Notes under the pieces: generated by a model
The model's database searches: none
What the model saw: the letters and a program-made list of their open reading frames with translations, nothing else
Told to the model about the DNA's origin: nothing
Shown here: positions 20,225-30,098 of the stretch, in pieces
Layout of the letters: every line of letters begins with the position of its first letter
How positions within the stretch are numbered: the stretch's first letter is position 1
Origin: Candidatus Sphingomonas colombiensis
GTDB lineage: Bacteria; Pseudomonadota; Alphaproteobacteria; Sphingomonadales; Sphingomonadaceae
Direction: 5' to 3'
Length of the DNA stretch: 64,000 nucleotides
Assembly: GCA_029202845.1 (NCBI GenBank)
Contig: CP119315.1
Coordinates: 2,697,001 to 2,761,000, forward strand
Position numbers and translations under genes: made by a program

Positions 20225-20833
20225 CTAGCGGGCGGCCGCTGGCGCGTTGGCCGTTAGGACTGGCGCCGGCGCGCCCAGCGGTGCGAGCGAGCGGAGATGC
20301 TCCTTGCCGTGGCGATCGATCACCGCCACGCGCCGGGCGTTCGCGGCGGCGACGGCCTTCAGGAATGAGCGCGGCTTCTTCATCAGATCGGGTTGCTCCA
20401 GCCCCGAGAGGCCGGCGCGCCGCGCGGCTTCCTGCGTGAAATGGACGCAATTGCGCGTGTTCATCAGATAGGTGCCGTCGCCCTTCTTCTCGTCCCACTC
20501 ATCGACGAGGCGCAGGATCGACGCATATTGCGCATCGTTCAGCTCCAGCGAGAATTGCGCGTCGCTGCCCTCGATATAGCTCAGCTTGGCGATATCGATC
20601 CGGCCTTTGACCGCGCCGAACAATATCGCCGGTGAAATCGATTTAGGCGTGAAGCCGTAATTGAGGTCGACCGGCGCACCCCCTGCATCCGGCACGCCGC
20701 GCAGCGTGAAGAAGGCGTGCGGGAAATGGTTGCCCAGTTCGTGGCTCCAGAAGGTGATGACGACCCCGGCATGCGCGGGCAGCGCGCCGAGCGAGAGCAA
20801 CAGGGCGGCGAGGGTAAGGAGCAGGCGCTTCAT
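20225..20833 (-). CDS. Exported hypothetical protein with Cys/His motif
   Basis: 202 residues. Signal peptide RLLLTLAALLLSLGALPAHA, then a compact domain with NHFPHAFFTLRG, DLNYGFTPKSISPAIL and MNTRNCVHFTQEAARRAGL. The spacing of an early His and a later NCVHF recalls permuted NlpC/P60-like cysteine hydrolases (YiiX/DUF4105 type), but I cannot confirm the fold. The start chosen gives a signal peptide; longer N-termini do not. Confidence 0.6.
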   Translation of the reverse strand: MKRLLLTLAALLLSLGALPAHAGVVITFWSHELGNHFPHAFFTLRGVPDAGGAPVDLNYGFTPKSISPAILFGAVKGRIDIAKLSYIEGSDAQFSLELNDAQYASILRLVDEWDEKKGDGTYLMNTRNCVHFTQEAARRAGLSGLEQPDLMKKPRSFLKAVAAANARRVAVIDRHGKEHLRSLAPLGAPAPVLTANAPAAAR

Positions 20834-20915
20834 GGGCCGCGATTCTGCCAGCGTCCGCGGCATGGTCAACCGCGAAATCGAGGAAAACTGCGGCTCGTTG
20901 CGTGATCGAAAGAAG

Positions 20916-22421
20916 TTATTGCCCGAAGCTGGCCGCACTCGCCTGAGCGATCGCCTCACGCGCGGCGGCGACCAGCGCGCTGGCCTTCGCCTCACACTCG
21001 CGCTGCTCATAGACCGGATCGGAATCCGCGACGATGCCCGCGCCGGCCTGCATGTGGATCGTGCCGTCCTTCACCACGGCGGTGCGCAGCACGATGCACG
21101 AATCCATCGAGCCATCGGGCGAGAAATAACCCACGCCCCCGGCATAGGCGCCGCGCTTTTCCTGCTCCAGCTCGGCGATGATCTGGCATGCGCGCACCTT
21201 TGGCGCGCCGCTCACCGTGCCGGCCGGGAAGCCCGCGAGGATCGCGTCGATCGCGTCGTGCGACGGATCGAGCCGGCCGACGACGTTCGAGACGATGTGC
21301 ATCACGTGGCTGTAGAATTCGACCATGTAGCTGTCGGTCACCGTCACGGTGCCGGCTGCGGCCACGCGGCCCACGTCGTTGCGGCCGAGATCGAGCAGCA
21401 TCAGATGCTCGGCGCGTTCCTTGGGATCGGCGAGCAGGCTGGCGCGGTTCGCTTCGTCCTCGCTGGCGGTGCGGCCGCGCGGGCGGGTGCCGGCGATCGG
21501 ACGGATCGTCACCTCGCCATCGCGTGCGCGGACCAGAATTTCCGGGCTCGAACCGATCAGCGCAAAGCCCGGCAGATCGAGGTGATAAAGGAACGGAGAG
21601 GGGTTGATGCGCCGCAACGCGCGGTAAAGCTCGAACGGCGGCAGCGCGAAGGGCGTGGTGAAGCGCTGCGCCAGCACCACCTGAAAGATATCGCCGGCCG
21701 CGATATATTCCTTCGCCCGCGCGACCATTTCGCCATAGCGACCGGGTGCGAGCACGGGATTGAGCGCGACTTCCATCGGCTCGCCGGTCGCGCGCGGCGG
21801 CAGCGTGGCTGATGCCAGCCGCGCTTCCACCGCGTCGAGCCGCTCCTCGGCCTCGGCGACGATTGTCGAGGCGTCGCGGCTCTCGTCCGGCCATACGGGC
21901 GCGACGAGGAACAGCGCGTCGGCCAGCCGGTCGAACACGAGGATCACCGTTGGCCGCACGAACATCATGTCGGGCAGGCCGAGCGGGTCCGCTTCCGGCA
22001 CCGGCAGATTTTCCGCCAGCGCCATGGTTTCATAGCCAAAATAGCCGACGAGGCAGGCCAGCGCGCGCGGCAGTCCTTCCGGCACTTCGGCGCGACACGC
22101 CGCGACCAGCCGGCGCAGCGCCTCCAGCGTCGGTTCGGGGCAGGGGGCGAAGGCTTCGCGATCGGTCAGCCAGCGCGGGTTGATCGCTGCGTTATTGCCC
22201 TGAGCGCGGAAGACCAGATCGGGGGCGAGGCCGATCAGGCTGTGCCGCCCGCGCACCGATCCACCCTCGACCGATTCGAGCAGGAAATCGCCACGCCCCG
22301 GCTCGATCAGCTTGAGCGCGACGGCAACGGGCGTCTCGGTATCGGCGACGCGCCGGCGCCATACGAGCGCGGGGCGCCCGGCCGCTAGCGTGCTTTCGGC
22401 AGCGTTATTGATTGGAGGCAT
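20916..22421 (-). CDS. trpE: Anthranilate synthase component I
   Basis: 501 residues converting chorismate plus ammonia (from TrpG) to anthranilate. The C-terminal chorismate-binding domain carries FQVVLAQRFTTPFALPPFE, PSPFLYHLDLPG, IRPIAGTRPRGRT and FPAGTVSGAPKVRA. The LLESVEGG of the N-terminal tryptophan-feedback region is present. The gene starts inside the last 17 bases of ppiD, so the two are co-transcribed, an arrangement seen in other sphingomonads. Confidence 0.95.
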   Translation of the reverse strand: MPPINNAAESTLAAGRPALVWRRRVADTETPVAVALKLIEPGRGDFLLESVEGGSVRGRHSLIGLAPDLVFRAQGNNAAINPRWLTDREAFAPCPEPTLEALRRLVAACRAEVPEGLPRALACLVGYFGYETMALAENLPVPEADPLGLPDMMFVRPTVILVFDRLADALFLVAPVWPDESRDASTIVAEAEERLDAVEARLASATLPPRATGEPMEVALNPVLAPGRYGEMVARAKEYIAAGDIFQVVLAQRFTTPFALPPFELYRALRRINPSPFLYHLDLPGFALIGSSPEILVRARDGEVTIRPIAGTRPRGRTASEDEANRASLLADPKERAEHLMLLDLGRNDVGRVAAAGTVTVTDSYMVEFYSHVMHIVSNVVGRLDPSHDAIDAILAGFPAGTVSGAPKVRACQIIAELEQEKRGAYAGGVGYFSPDGSMDSCIVLRTAVVKDGTIHMQAGAGIVADSDPVYEQRECEAKASALVAAAREAIAQASAASFGQ

Positions 22422-24348
22422 CCTTGCCCGAGAGATCGGCCTTCACGCGACCGATTTCGGCCTGATTGCGCGATACCTTCAGCTCCGCCTTCACCGCATT
22501 GGTGAATTGCTCGGCATATTCTCGGCCGACCATGCTGCCCAGCTCGCGACGCGTGGAGGAGACGAGCTGTGGTGTCTTGGCGGCGTCTCCGGCGACGATC
22601 GTGTCGAGCTTCACGACCATCCAGCCCGCATTGTTCGGTGCTTCCAGCAACCGCGCGCCGCCGCCGGGCAGGCTGAACAGCAGCGCGAGCGCGGGATTGG
22701 CGCCGCGCGGATCGTTGAGCTGGCCACGCACCGCGCCGATCGGCTGAGTGCTGGCGCCCTTCGCGCCGGATTGCGCCACGGCCTGCGCCAGCGGCGTGCC
22801 CTTCTGTACCTTGGCGAGGATCGCGGATGCGGCCTGACGCGCCGCCTTGCGTGCGCGATCGGCCGCGAAATCCTTCGCCACCGCGTCACGCACCTTGTCG
22901 AGCGGGCGGGGTGCCGCGTGGACGATGCGATCGAGCGAGACCAGCGCGAAGCTGCCGTCCGGCGCAAGCTGCACCATCGTCGGCGAATCGCCTTCCTCCG
23001 CCGCAAAGCCGGCCTTGACGATTTCGGCCAGCGCCGGATCGGGCTTCGACGCTGCGTCGTCCGGATTGATGCCGGCGGCGGTGAGCGCGGGCGTTGCCTG
23101 CATGGTGAGCTTGTTGTCGTTGGCGAGTTCGCTGAAATTGGCGTTGTCGGCGATCGCGTCGTCCAGCTTGTCGTGGATCTTGCTCATCGCATCCACGGTC
23201 TTCTGCGCCGCGAGTGCCTTGGCGATCTCATCATGCACCTGCGCCAGCGTTTTGGCGGGCACCTGTTCGATCGCATCGACCTTGGCGACGATAAAGCCGA
23301 TGCCGCCCTTGATCGGGCCGATCACCGCGCCCTTGGCCGCGCCGAACACGGCATCGGCGGCGGCGGCGGAGGTCTGGCCGGCGTAAGCGGTCTTCTCCAC
23401 CGCGTTGATCGTGCGCGGCTCCAGCCCGGCGGCGCGCGCCGCATCGGCGATCGAGCCGGCCTTGGCCTTGGCGGCGAGCGCGTCTGCACCCTTTTGATCG
23501 AGCACGACGACCTGCGTGAGCGTGCGGCGTTCCTTCGCCGCATATTTGGCGCGATCGGCGTTAAAGGCTTGCGCGATTTCCGCTTCGCTGGGCTGGGCCT
23601 GTGCCTTGAGCATCTCGGACGTGACGGTCGCATAGCGGATCACGCGGCGCTCCGGCACGGTATAGCGTGCGACGTTGCGCTTGTAGAAATCCTGCACTTC
23701 CGCATCGGTCGGCGCCGGGCCGCCGGTCATCGCGGCGGCGGGAAGGATCGCCACCTCGCCGACGCGGCGTTCGAGCAACAGCGAGGCATAGGGCAGTGCC
23801 ACGGATTCGGGCAGCTGGGTCGCGCCGACGGTCGGACCTACCAGGAAGCGGGCCATCGTCTGTTGCGCGATCTCGCCCTGCACCTGTGTGTCGGTCAGGC
23901 GGCGCTGCTGAAGGATGCGCTCATAGGTCGCCTGATCGAACTTGCCGGTTGGCCCCATCAGCGCCGGAATGCTCTGCAACTCGCTGCCGACCAGCGCACG
24001 GCTGACCGCCATGCCCTGATTCTTGCCGAAATTTTCGAGCGCGATGCCGGAGATCAGCTGATCGAGAATATTCTCCACCCCGCCGTTGGCGATGAGCGCG
24101 GCCATGTCCACCGTCGGGTTCTGCTGGCGGATTTCGTTGAGCTGATCGGTAACGCGCTGCTTCAACTGCGCCTCGCCGATCGAAGTGTTGCCGATGCGCG
24201 CGACGGTCGTCTTCGTCATGCCACCGGGGCCGGAGCGCAAGCCCGTGACGTCGCCGGCCGCGAAGGCCAGCGCGATCATGCCAAGGACACCAAAGGTGAT
24301 GACAAGCCCGATCTTGGAATTGGTAATCCGCCGAAAGAAGCCGAGCAT
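22405..24348 (-). CDS. ppiD: Periplasmic peptidyl-prolyl isomerase, PpiD/SurA-N type
   Basis: 647 residues. An inner-membrane anchor near the N-terminus (IGLVITFGVLGMIALAFAAG) is followed by a SurA-N-like chaperone region (IGEAQLKQRVTDQLNEIRQQ) and a diverged parvulin domain around ERRTLTQVVVLDQKGADAL. PpiD acts at the Sec translocon on emerging outer-membrane proteins. Divergent from tpiA, which is a common gene order in sphingomonads. Confidence 0.88.
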   Translation of the reverse strand: MLGFFRRITNSKIGLVITFGVLGMIALAFAAGDVTGLRSGPGGMTKTTVARIGNTSIGEAQLKQRVTDQLNEIRQQNPTVDMAALIANGGVENILDQLISGIALENFGKNQGMAVSRALVGSELQSIPALMGPTGKFDQATYERILQQRRLTDTQVQGEIAQQTMARFLVGPTVGATQLPESVALPYASLLLERRVGEVAILPAAAMTGGPAPTDAEVQDFYKRNVARYTVPERRVIRYATVTSEMLKAQAQPSEAEIAQAFNADRAKYAAKERRTLTQVVVLDQKGADALAAKAKAGSIADAARAAGLEPRTINAVEKTAYAGQTSAAAADAVFGAAKGAVIGPIKGGIGFIVAKVDAIEQVPAKTLAQVHDEIAKALAAQKTVDAMSKIHDKLDDAIADNANFSELANDNKLTMQATPALTAAGINPDDAASKPDPALAEIVKAGFAAEEGDSPTMVQLAPDGSFALVSLDRIVHAAPRPLDKVRDAVAKDFAADRARKAARQAASAILAKVQKGTPLAQAVAQSGAKGASTQPIGAVRGQLNDPRGANPALALLFSLPGGGARLLEAPNNAGWMVVKLDTIVAGDAAKTPQLVSSTRRELGSMVGREYAEQFTNAVKAELKVSRNQAEIGRVKADLSGKDASNQ

Positions 24349-24467
24349 GCGCGTAAAAACCCGTAAAGTTGCAGGGGAGGGCTTTAGGGTCGCCTTCCGG
24401 TGGCATCAAGCGCCGAGCGCGGCTATCGCCCTATGCAATTGTGATTATCGCCATCGAGGGGAGGAAC

Positions 24468-25205
24468 ATGCGTCGTAAGCTGGTTGCCGGAAACTGGAAG
24501 ATGAACGGATCGCTCGCAAGTCTTGCGGAGCTCGACGGGATCGGCGCCGCCGTCGATCCTCGCGTCGACGTGGCGATCGCGCTGCCGGCGACGTTGATCG
24601 GGCCTGCTGCCGCGCGCGCTTCCTTTCCGATCGGGGCGGAGGACGTCCATTCGGCGGATAGCGGCGCGCATACCGGCTGCATCTCCGCATTGATGGCGAA
24701 GGAGGCGGGCGCCACCTTCTCGATCGTCGGCCATTCGGAGCGGCGGCAGGGCCAGTGCGAGAGCGATGCCGATGTGAAGGCGAAGGCGGAGGCGCTCCGC
24801 CGTAATGAAATGGATGCGATCCTGTGTGTCGGCGAAACGCTTGACGAGCGCGAGAGCGGCCGCGCTGTCGCGGTGGTGACGGCGCAGGTCCGCGCATCGC
24901 TGCCCGAAGGCGCTTCCGGCGAGTGGCTGGCGATCGCATATGAACCGATCTGGGCGATCGGCACAGGGCGCACCGCCACGGTCGCGGATGTCGAGGCGAT
25001 GCACGGCGCGATCCGCGCGACCCTGGTCGAAATGCTCGGGGCGGAAGGCGGCGCGGGCGTGCGGTTGCTCTATGGTGGCTCGGTGACGGCGGAAAATGCC
25101 GCGGCATTGTTCCATGCCAGCGACGTGGACGGTGCGTTGGTTGGCGGCGCGAGCCTGACGGCGGCGAAGTTCGCGCCGATCATCGCGGCGGGCGCGGGCG
25201 CATGA
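24468..25205 (+). CDS. tpiA: Triose-phosphate isomerase
   Basis: 245 residues with all catalytic residues: Lys11 in GNWKMN, His89 in IVGHSERR, Glu159 in AYEPIWAIGTG, and the phosphate loop LLYGGSVT. The ATG follows GAGGGGAGGA, a strong ribosome site; the open frame upstream is not used. The stop overlaps the start of a cupin gene (ATGA). Confidence 0.97.
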   Translation: MRRKLVAGNWKMNGSLASLAELDGIGAAVDPRVDVAIALPATLIGPAAARASFPIGAEDVHSADSGAHTGCISALMAKEAGATFSIVGHSERRQGQCESDADVKAKAEALRRNEMDAILCVGETLDERESGRAVAVVTAQVRASLPEGASGEWLAIAYEPIWAIGTGRTATVADVEAMHGAIRATLVEMLGAEGGAGVRLLYGGSVTAENAAALFHASDVDGALVGGASLTAAKFAPIIAAGAGA

Positions 25206-25771
25206 CCCTCGCGCCTCTCCCGCAGGTTCGCCGTGTCCTCACCGCGATCGACGGGGAGGGGCGTTCGCACATCGCTGCCGACGGGCCGAGCCCGGCAGGC
25301 TTCGCACTGCCCGGCTCGCCGTTCCGCAGCGACAATATCTGGCGCACCGGCGCGGCGCCCGCGCCGGTGGAAGCGGTGGATACGATTGGCGAGCACAAGG
25401 GCGTGCTGCCCCCGCCGGGCGGCACCGTGCTACGCGTGATCGATTTTCCGCCGCAGGAGGGATCGCGCGCCGATCAGGCCGCGCTTGCCGCACAGGTCTT
25501 CGCGTTGCTCTATCCCGATGCCGATCATCATGCGGGCAGCGAGCGCAGCGCGGGGATGCACACCACCGATACGGTGGATTACGCGATCGTGCTGGCGGGC
25601 GAGATCTGGGCGGTAATGGACCGCGACGAGACGTTGCTGCGCGCTGGCGACATCCTGATCCAGCGCGGCACCGCGCATGGCTGGGAAAACCGCAGCACCG
25701 CGATGGCGCGGGTGGCGTTCGTGCTGATCGACGGCACGCGCGACGGCGTGAGCGATCGAATACGATCCTGA
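25202..25771 (+). CDS. Cupin-domain protein
   Basis: 189 residues. The C-terminal single cupin barrel has GMHTTDTVDYAIVLAGEIW and AGDILIQRGTAHGWENRS, retaining metal-type histidines and the glutamate. The N-terminal half is unassigned. Substrate unknown; similar stand-alone cupins lie beside aromatic or hydroxy-acid metabolism genes in other genomes. Translationally coupled to tpiA by a 4-base overlap. Confidence 0.8.
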   Translation: MTLAPLPQVRRVLTAIDGEGRSHIAADGPSPAGFALPGSPFRSDNIWRTGAAPAPVEAVDTIGEHKGVLPPPGGTVLRVIDFPPQEGSRADQAALAAQVFALLYPDADHHAGSERSAGMHTTDTVDYAIVLAGEIWAVMDRDETLLRAGDILIQRGTAHGWENRSTAMARVAFVLIDGTRDGVSDRIRS

Positions 25772-25779
25772 AGCGCGCG

Positions 25780-26088
25780 TCAGCGGGCCGCGATCGTCAC
25801 GGCCATGCGCACCATATCACCCAGCACGACCGCCGCTTCTTCCCGAACCGCGTTCTTGAGCGGGACGAGATAGCCGCCATCGCGCGGGAAAAGTGATGTG
25901 GTGAAGCCGACCGCGCCGATTTCCACGGTGACCGGGACGACGCCCCAACCATAACTGGCGATGCGCGCGGCCCGTTTGATGGCGGAGGTATATCGTTTGG
26001 GGATTGTGACAAAGAAAAACGGGGCCGGGCCGCGCCACTGGATCACCTCCGCCTCAAAAGTGATTTCCAGGAGCGGCCCGTTGCTCAT
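25780..26088 (-). CDS. DUF1905 family small protein
   Basis: 102 residues, a small beta-rich domain: EITFEAEVIQWRGPAPFFFVTIP, SYGWGVVPVTVEIG and DGGYLVPLKNAVR are the conserved blocks of DUF1905. Function unknown. The start MSNGP is set by the 4-base overlap (ATGA) with the stop of the aminopeptidase gene transcribed just ahead of it. Confidence 0.82.
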   Translation of the reverse strand: MSNGPLLEITFEAEVIQWRGPAPFFFVTIPKRYTSAIKRAARIASYGWGVVPVTVEIGAVGFTTSLFPRDGGYLVPLKNAVREEAAVVLGDMVRMAVTIAAR

Positions 26089-27464
26089 GCGTAGCGCGCC
26101 TTCAGCACCTCCCACACCGCTCGCAGGCCGAGCGCATCGCCACCCTTCGGTCGCCCAGCCTTTGCCGCAGGACGCCACGCGAAGGTGTCGACATGCGCCC
26201 AGGCGATCGTGGCTGGGACGAATCGACGCAGGAACAGGGCGGCGGTGACGGCGCCGGCAAACCCGCTGTCGGGCGAATTGACCATGTCCGCGATGTCGGA
26301 TTTCAGCATCTCGTCATAACCGTCCCACAGCGGCATCCGCCACAAGGGGTCGTTGACGCGCTCCGCCGCCGCCAGAAGCTCCGTCGCCAACTCCTCGTCA
26401 TTGGCGAACAGCGGTGGCAGATCCGGCCCGAGGGCGACGCGCGCGGCGCCGGTGAGGGTGGCGAAGTCGATAATCAGCGACGGCTGCGATTCCACCGCCT
26501 TGGCGAGAGCGTCGCCGAGGATCAGCCGCCCTTCCGCATCGGTGTTGGTGTTCTCCACCGTCAGCCCCTTGCGCGTTTTGAGCACGTCGCCGGGACGGAA
26601 GGCGTTGCCGGCCACCGCATTCTCCACCGCCGGGATCAGCAGGTGTAGGCGCACCTTCAGCCGCGCGTTCATCACGAGGCCGGCCAGCGCCAGCATATGC
26701 GCCGCGCCGCCCATATCCTTCTTCATCAGCCGCATGCCCGCCGCCGGCTTGATATCCAGCCCGCCCGAATCGAAGCACACGCCCTTGCCGACCAGCGCGA
26801 CGCGTGGATGCGCCGGATCGCCCCATTCCAGCTCGATCAGGCGCGGGGCATGTTCCTTTGCCGCCGCTTGCCCGACCGCGTGGATCATCGGGTAGCCGGT
26901 GGCCAGCGCATCGCCGCGTGTGACGGTCAGTGTGCCGCCATGTTTCTTCGCCAGCGCCTCGGCGATCTCCTCCAGCCCGGCGGGGCCAAGATCGGATGCG
27001 CCGGTATTCACCAGATCGCGCACCACGGCGGTAGCCTCAGCGACGCGCAGCGCCTCTTCGATCCGTGCCGGCACGCCCGAGAGCAATACGCGCGGCTCGG
27101 CCGGATCGGCGCGGTAACGCTCGAAACGATATTGCCCGAGCAGCCAGCCGAGCATTGCCGCGCCCGGCTCCCCGGAGGCAAGGCGATATGTCCCCTCCGG
27201 CAACGAGGTGCCGAGCGAGGCGATCCGCCACGGCGAGCTTTCCGGCTCCGGGCAGACGAGCAGGTACGACCAGTCCTCCGCGCCCTCTCCGGGAAGCACC
27301 GCGCGCTCGCCCGCTTTGCCGGCCACCCGGTTCGCCGCGATCGCACTGCGCACCCGTGGCGGCTGACCGGCGAGCCAGTCGGAGAAGGCGCTTGGATGGA
27401 CGACATGGATCGTGCGTGCCGGCTGGCCGCGATCGGGCTGGAGCATAGGGGTAAAGTCCGTCAT
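26085..27464 (-). CDS. Leucyl aminopeptidase family (M17) peptidase
   Basis: 459 residues. The C-terminal catalytic domain has VGKGVCFDSGGLDIKPA, the two-metal motif VENTNTDAEGRLILGDAL and DFATLTGAARVALG. The N-terminal domain (residues 1-150) is the shorter variant. Cleaves N-terminal residues from peptides with two Zn/Mn ions in a hexamer. The start MTDFTPMLQ avoids a long extension that runs into the trxB leader. Confidence 0.92.
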   Translation of the reverse strand: MTDFTPMLQPDRGQPARTIHVVHPSAFSDWLAGQPPRVRSAIAANRVAGKAGERAVLPGEGAEDWSYLLVCPEPESSPWRIASLGTSLPEGTYRLASGEPGAAMLGWLLGQYRFERYRADPAEPRVLLSGVPARIEEALRVAEATAVVRDLVNTGASDLGPAGLEEIAEALAKKHGGTLTVTRGDALATGYPMIHAVGQAAAKEHAPRLIELEWGDPAHPRVALVGKGVCFDSGGLDIKPAAGMRLMKKDMGGAAHMLALAGLVMNARLKVRLHLLIPAVENAVAGNAFRPGDVLKTRKGLTVENTNTDAEGRLILGDALAKAVESQPSLIIDFATLTGAARVALGPDLPPLFANDEELATELLAAAERVNDPLWRMPLWDGYDEMLKSDIADMVNSPDSGFAGAVTAALFLRRFVPATIAWAHVDTFAWRPAAKAGRPKGGDALGLRAVWEVLKARYA

Positions 27465-27543
27465 GCCGTCACCAAAGCAGGACTTGTGCCCGCGCGCAAC
27501 GCGAGCGGTTTGCAACCGCGGATGCACATTCTACATCACCGGC

Positions 27544-28512
27544 ATGACAACGCACTCCACCCGCATGCTGATTCTCGGTTCCGGCCCGGCCGGTCTTTCC
27601 GCCGCCATCTATGGCGCGCGTGCCGGGATGCAGCCGATCGTCGTTCAGGGCATCCAGCCCGGCGGCCAGCTCACCACCACGACCGATGTGGAAAACTATC
27701 CCGGTTTCGCGGAGGTGATCCAGGGCCCGTGGCTGATGGAACAGATGCAGAAACAGGCCGAGCATGTCGGCACGCGGCTGATGTGGGATACGATCGTCGA
27801 GGTCGATCTGTCGAAGCGCCCCTTTCGTCTGATCGGTGACGGCGGCGACGTTTACGAAGGCGATGTGCTCGTGATCGCCACCGGCGCGCAGGCCAAATGG
27901 CTCGGCATCGACAGCGAGGAGCCGATGAAGGGCAAGGGCGTCAGCGCCTGCGCAACCTGCGACGGCTTCTTCTATCGCGGCAAGAAGGTCGCGGTGATCG
28001 GCGGCGGCAACACCGCTGTCGAAGAGGCGCTCTACCTCACCAACCATTCCGACAATGTGACGCTGATCCACCGCCGCGATGCGCTGCGTGCGGAGAAGAT
28101 CCTGCAAGAGCGGTTGTTCGCGCATCCCAACATCACGGTGATGTGGAACAAGGAAGTGCGTGAATTCGTCGACGGTGGCGGCACGGCGGGGCTGGTCGCG
28201 CTCGACCTGCACGATACGGTGACCGGCGAGCAGTCGCGGCTCGATGTGGAGGGCGGCTTCGTCGCGATCGGACATCACCCGGCGACCGAGTTGTTCCGTG
28301 GTCATGTCGAGCTGGATGCCGACGGTTATATCGCGGTGCAGACCGGCTCGACGCGCACCAACGTGCCGGGCGTCTTCGCGTGCGGCGACGTGATGGACAA
28401 GATCTATCGGCAGGCGGTCACCGCCGCCGGCACCGGCTGCATGGCGGCGCTGGATGCCGAGCGCTTCCTCGCCGAAGCCGATTTCGAGAAGCTGGCCGAG
28501 GCCGCGGAGTAG
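27544..28512 (+). CDS. trxB: Thioredoxin reductase
   Basis: 322-residue flavoprotein reducing thioredoxin with NADPH. FAD motif GSGPAGLSAAIYGARAG at the N-terminus, redox pair C136-A-T-C139 in SACATCDGFF, NADPH Rossmann GGGNTAVEEAL, and the C-terminal FAD contact GVFACGDVMD. The ATG at 27544 is preferred over the longer open frame. Divergent from the M17 peptidase. Confidence 0.96.
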   Translation: MTTHSTRMLILGSGPAGLSAAIYGARAGMQPIVVQGIQPGGQLTTTTDVENYPGFAEVIQGPWLMEQMQKQAEHVGTRLMWDTIVEVDLSKRPFRLIGDGGDVYEGDVLVIATGAQAKWLGIDSEEPMKGKGVSACATCDGFFYRGKKVAVIGGGNTAVEEALYLTNHSDNVTLIHRRDALRAEKILQERLFAHPNITVMWNKEVREFVDGGGTAGLVALDLHDTVTGEQSRLDVEGGFVAIGHHPATELFRGHVELDADGYIAVQTGSTRTNVPGVFACGDVMDKIYRQAVTAAGTGCMAALDAERFLAEADFEKLAEAAE

Positions 28513-28525
28513 GCTTGCACCAGTT

Positions 28526-28548
28526 GCGAAGGTGACGCACACCTTCGC
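28526..28548 (+). terminator. Hairpin between trxB and the S10 peptidase gene
   Basis: GCGAAGGTG and CACCTTCGC form a perfect 9-bp stem with a 5-base loop, 13 bases after the trxB stop. No T tract follows, so it may be a weak terminator or an mRNA-stabilising hairpin. Confidence 0.45.
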
Positions 28549-28574
28549 GTGAAACAAAATAACCGGGGGGAATC

Positions 28575-30098
28575 ATGAAGTTTCGGATCGCGCTCGCGCT
28601 GTCGGCGGTCAGCATCGTGCTGGCGACGCCCGCCATCGCGCAGGACAAGAAGGCTGAAGACAAGGCGCCGGCGGAGAGGGGCGGCGATCCGACCATCCCG
28701 CCGCCGGTCGTTTCCGTCACGCATCACACGGGTACGTTCGGCGGTGTGAAGATCGCCTATCGCGCGATCGCGGGCGAAACCTATCTGAAGGACAAGGACG
28801 GCAAGCCGCTCGCGGCGCTCACCTCGTATAGCTATATCAAGGAAGGGCCGACCGATCCGAACCGGCCGGTTACCTTCCTGTGGAACGGCGGCCCCGGTTC
28901 CGGCTCCTTGTGGCTCCAGATGGGCGCGTTCGGCCCGAAGCGGGTGGTGCTGCCCGATGCCAAGGACGATGGCGCGCCGCCTTACCGGATTATCGACAAT
29001 AACGCGTCGTTGCTCGATGTGACCGATATCGTCTTCATCGATCCGGTCGGCACCGGCTTCAGTCGCGCGCTCGGCAAAACCGATCCCAAGGACTATTGGG
29101 GCGTTACCGCCGACGCCAAGTCGATGGCGCGTTTCATCCGGCTGTGGCTCGATGCCAATGGCCGATGGAACGCGCCCAAGTTCATCGGTGGTGAAAGCTA
29201 TGGCACCACGCGCTCGGCGGCTGTGATCAACGAGTTGGAAGGCAGCTACACCGACGTTGCGGTGAACGGCATCATCCTGATCTCCTCGATCATGGATTTC
29301 AGCCAGGCGGCGGAAGCGCCCGGCAATGAGCTTGGTTATGTCACCAACCTGCCGTCGATGGCTGCGACTGCTTGGTATCACAACAAGGTGCCGAACAAAC
29401 CTGCCACGGTAGAGGAGTTCGTCGCTGAGGCCCGCGCCTGGGCGATCGGGCCCTATGCGTCGGCGCTGCTCAAGGGCAACAACCTTTCGGCCGAAGAGCG
29501 CGCGCAGATCCTGCCGCAGCTTTCGCGCTTTACCGGCGTATCGCAGACCTTCCTTCAGAATGCCGATCTGCGTCTCTCGCCGGGGCGGTTCTACAAGGAA
29601 CTGCTACGTGATCGCGGGCTGACGATCGGGCGGCTCGATACGCGCTACACCGGCAAGGATTACGACAATGCGGGCGAGGAGCCGGATAACGATCCCAGCT
29701 TCTACGGCATCGACGGCTCCTATACTGCGGCGATGAACTGGTGGGCGCGCGAGGGCCTGAAATATTCGCCCGAGCTGGTCTATTCTTCGATTGGTGGCGT
29801 GCGCGACTGGGACTGGAAGATCCCGGGGCCGCGCGGCGGCCAGATTTACACCAACGTCGCGCCCTATATCGGTCGTGCAATGCGTGAGAACAGTGGGCTG
29901 CGCGTATTCGCGGGGCAGGGCTATTATGATTTCGCGACGCCCTTCTTCGGCGCGGAATATTCATTCAGCCGTACTGGCATGCCCACCGATGGGCGGATCG
30001 AATGGCATTATTATCACGCCGGGCACATGATGTACGTGCGTGATGAAGATTTGCAGAAACTTTCCAACGATATCCGCGCGTTTATTCGCAAGCGGTAA
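28575..30098 (+). CDS. S10 family serine carboxypeptidase
   Basis: 507 residues with a signal peptide (RIALALSAVSIVLATPAIA). Alpha/beta-hydrolase peptidase: oxyanion region WNGGPGSGSLWLQMG, nucleophile in GGESYGTTR (about residue 200), Asp in GQGYYDFATP and His in HYYHAGHMMY. Removes C-terminal residues in the periplasm or outside the cell. A GGGGGG ribosome site precedes the ATG. It overlaps the convergent hydrolase gene by 17 bases at the 3' ends. Confidence 0.9.
   Translation: MKFRIALALSAVSIVLATPAIAQDKKAEDKAPAERGGDPTIPPPVVSVTHHTGTFGGVKIAYRAIAGETYLKDKDGKPLAALTSYSYIKEGPTDPNRPVTFLWNGGPGSGSLWLQMGAFGPKRVVLPDAKDDGAPPYRIIDNNASLLDVTDIVFIDPVGTGFSRALGKTDPKDYWGVTADAKSMARFIRLWLDANGRWNAPKFIGGESYGTTRSAAVINELEGSYTDVAVNGIILISSIMDFSQAAEAPGNELGYVTNLPSMAATAWYHNKVPNKPATVEEFVAEARAWAIGPYASALLKGNNLSAEERAQILPQLSRFTGVSQTFLQNADLRLSPGRFYKELLRDRGLTIGRLDTRYTGKDYDNAGEEPDNDPSFYGIDGSYTAAMNWWAREGLKYSPELVYSSIGGVRDWDWKIPGPRGGQIYTNVAPYIGRAMRENSGLRVFAGQGYYDFATPFFGAEYSFSRTGMPTDGRIEWHYYHAGHMMYVRDEDLQKLSNDIRAFIRKR

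Noticed and set aside
28526..28548. tRNA or other structured RNA in the trxB-S10 gap
   Set aside because: Only a simple 9-bp hairpin is present; no cloverleaf elements or T-loop consensus.
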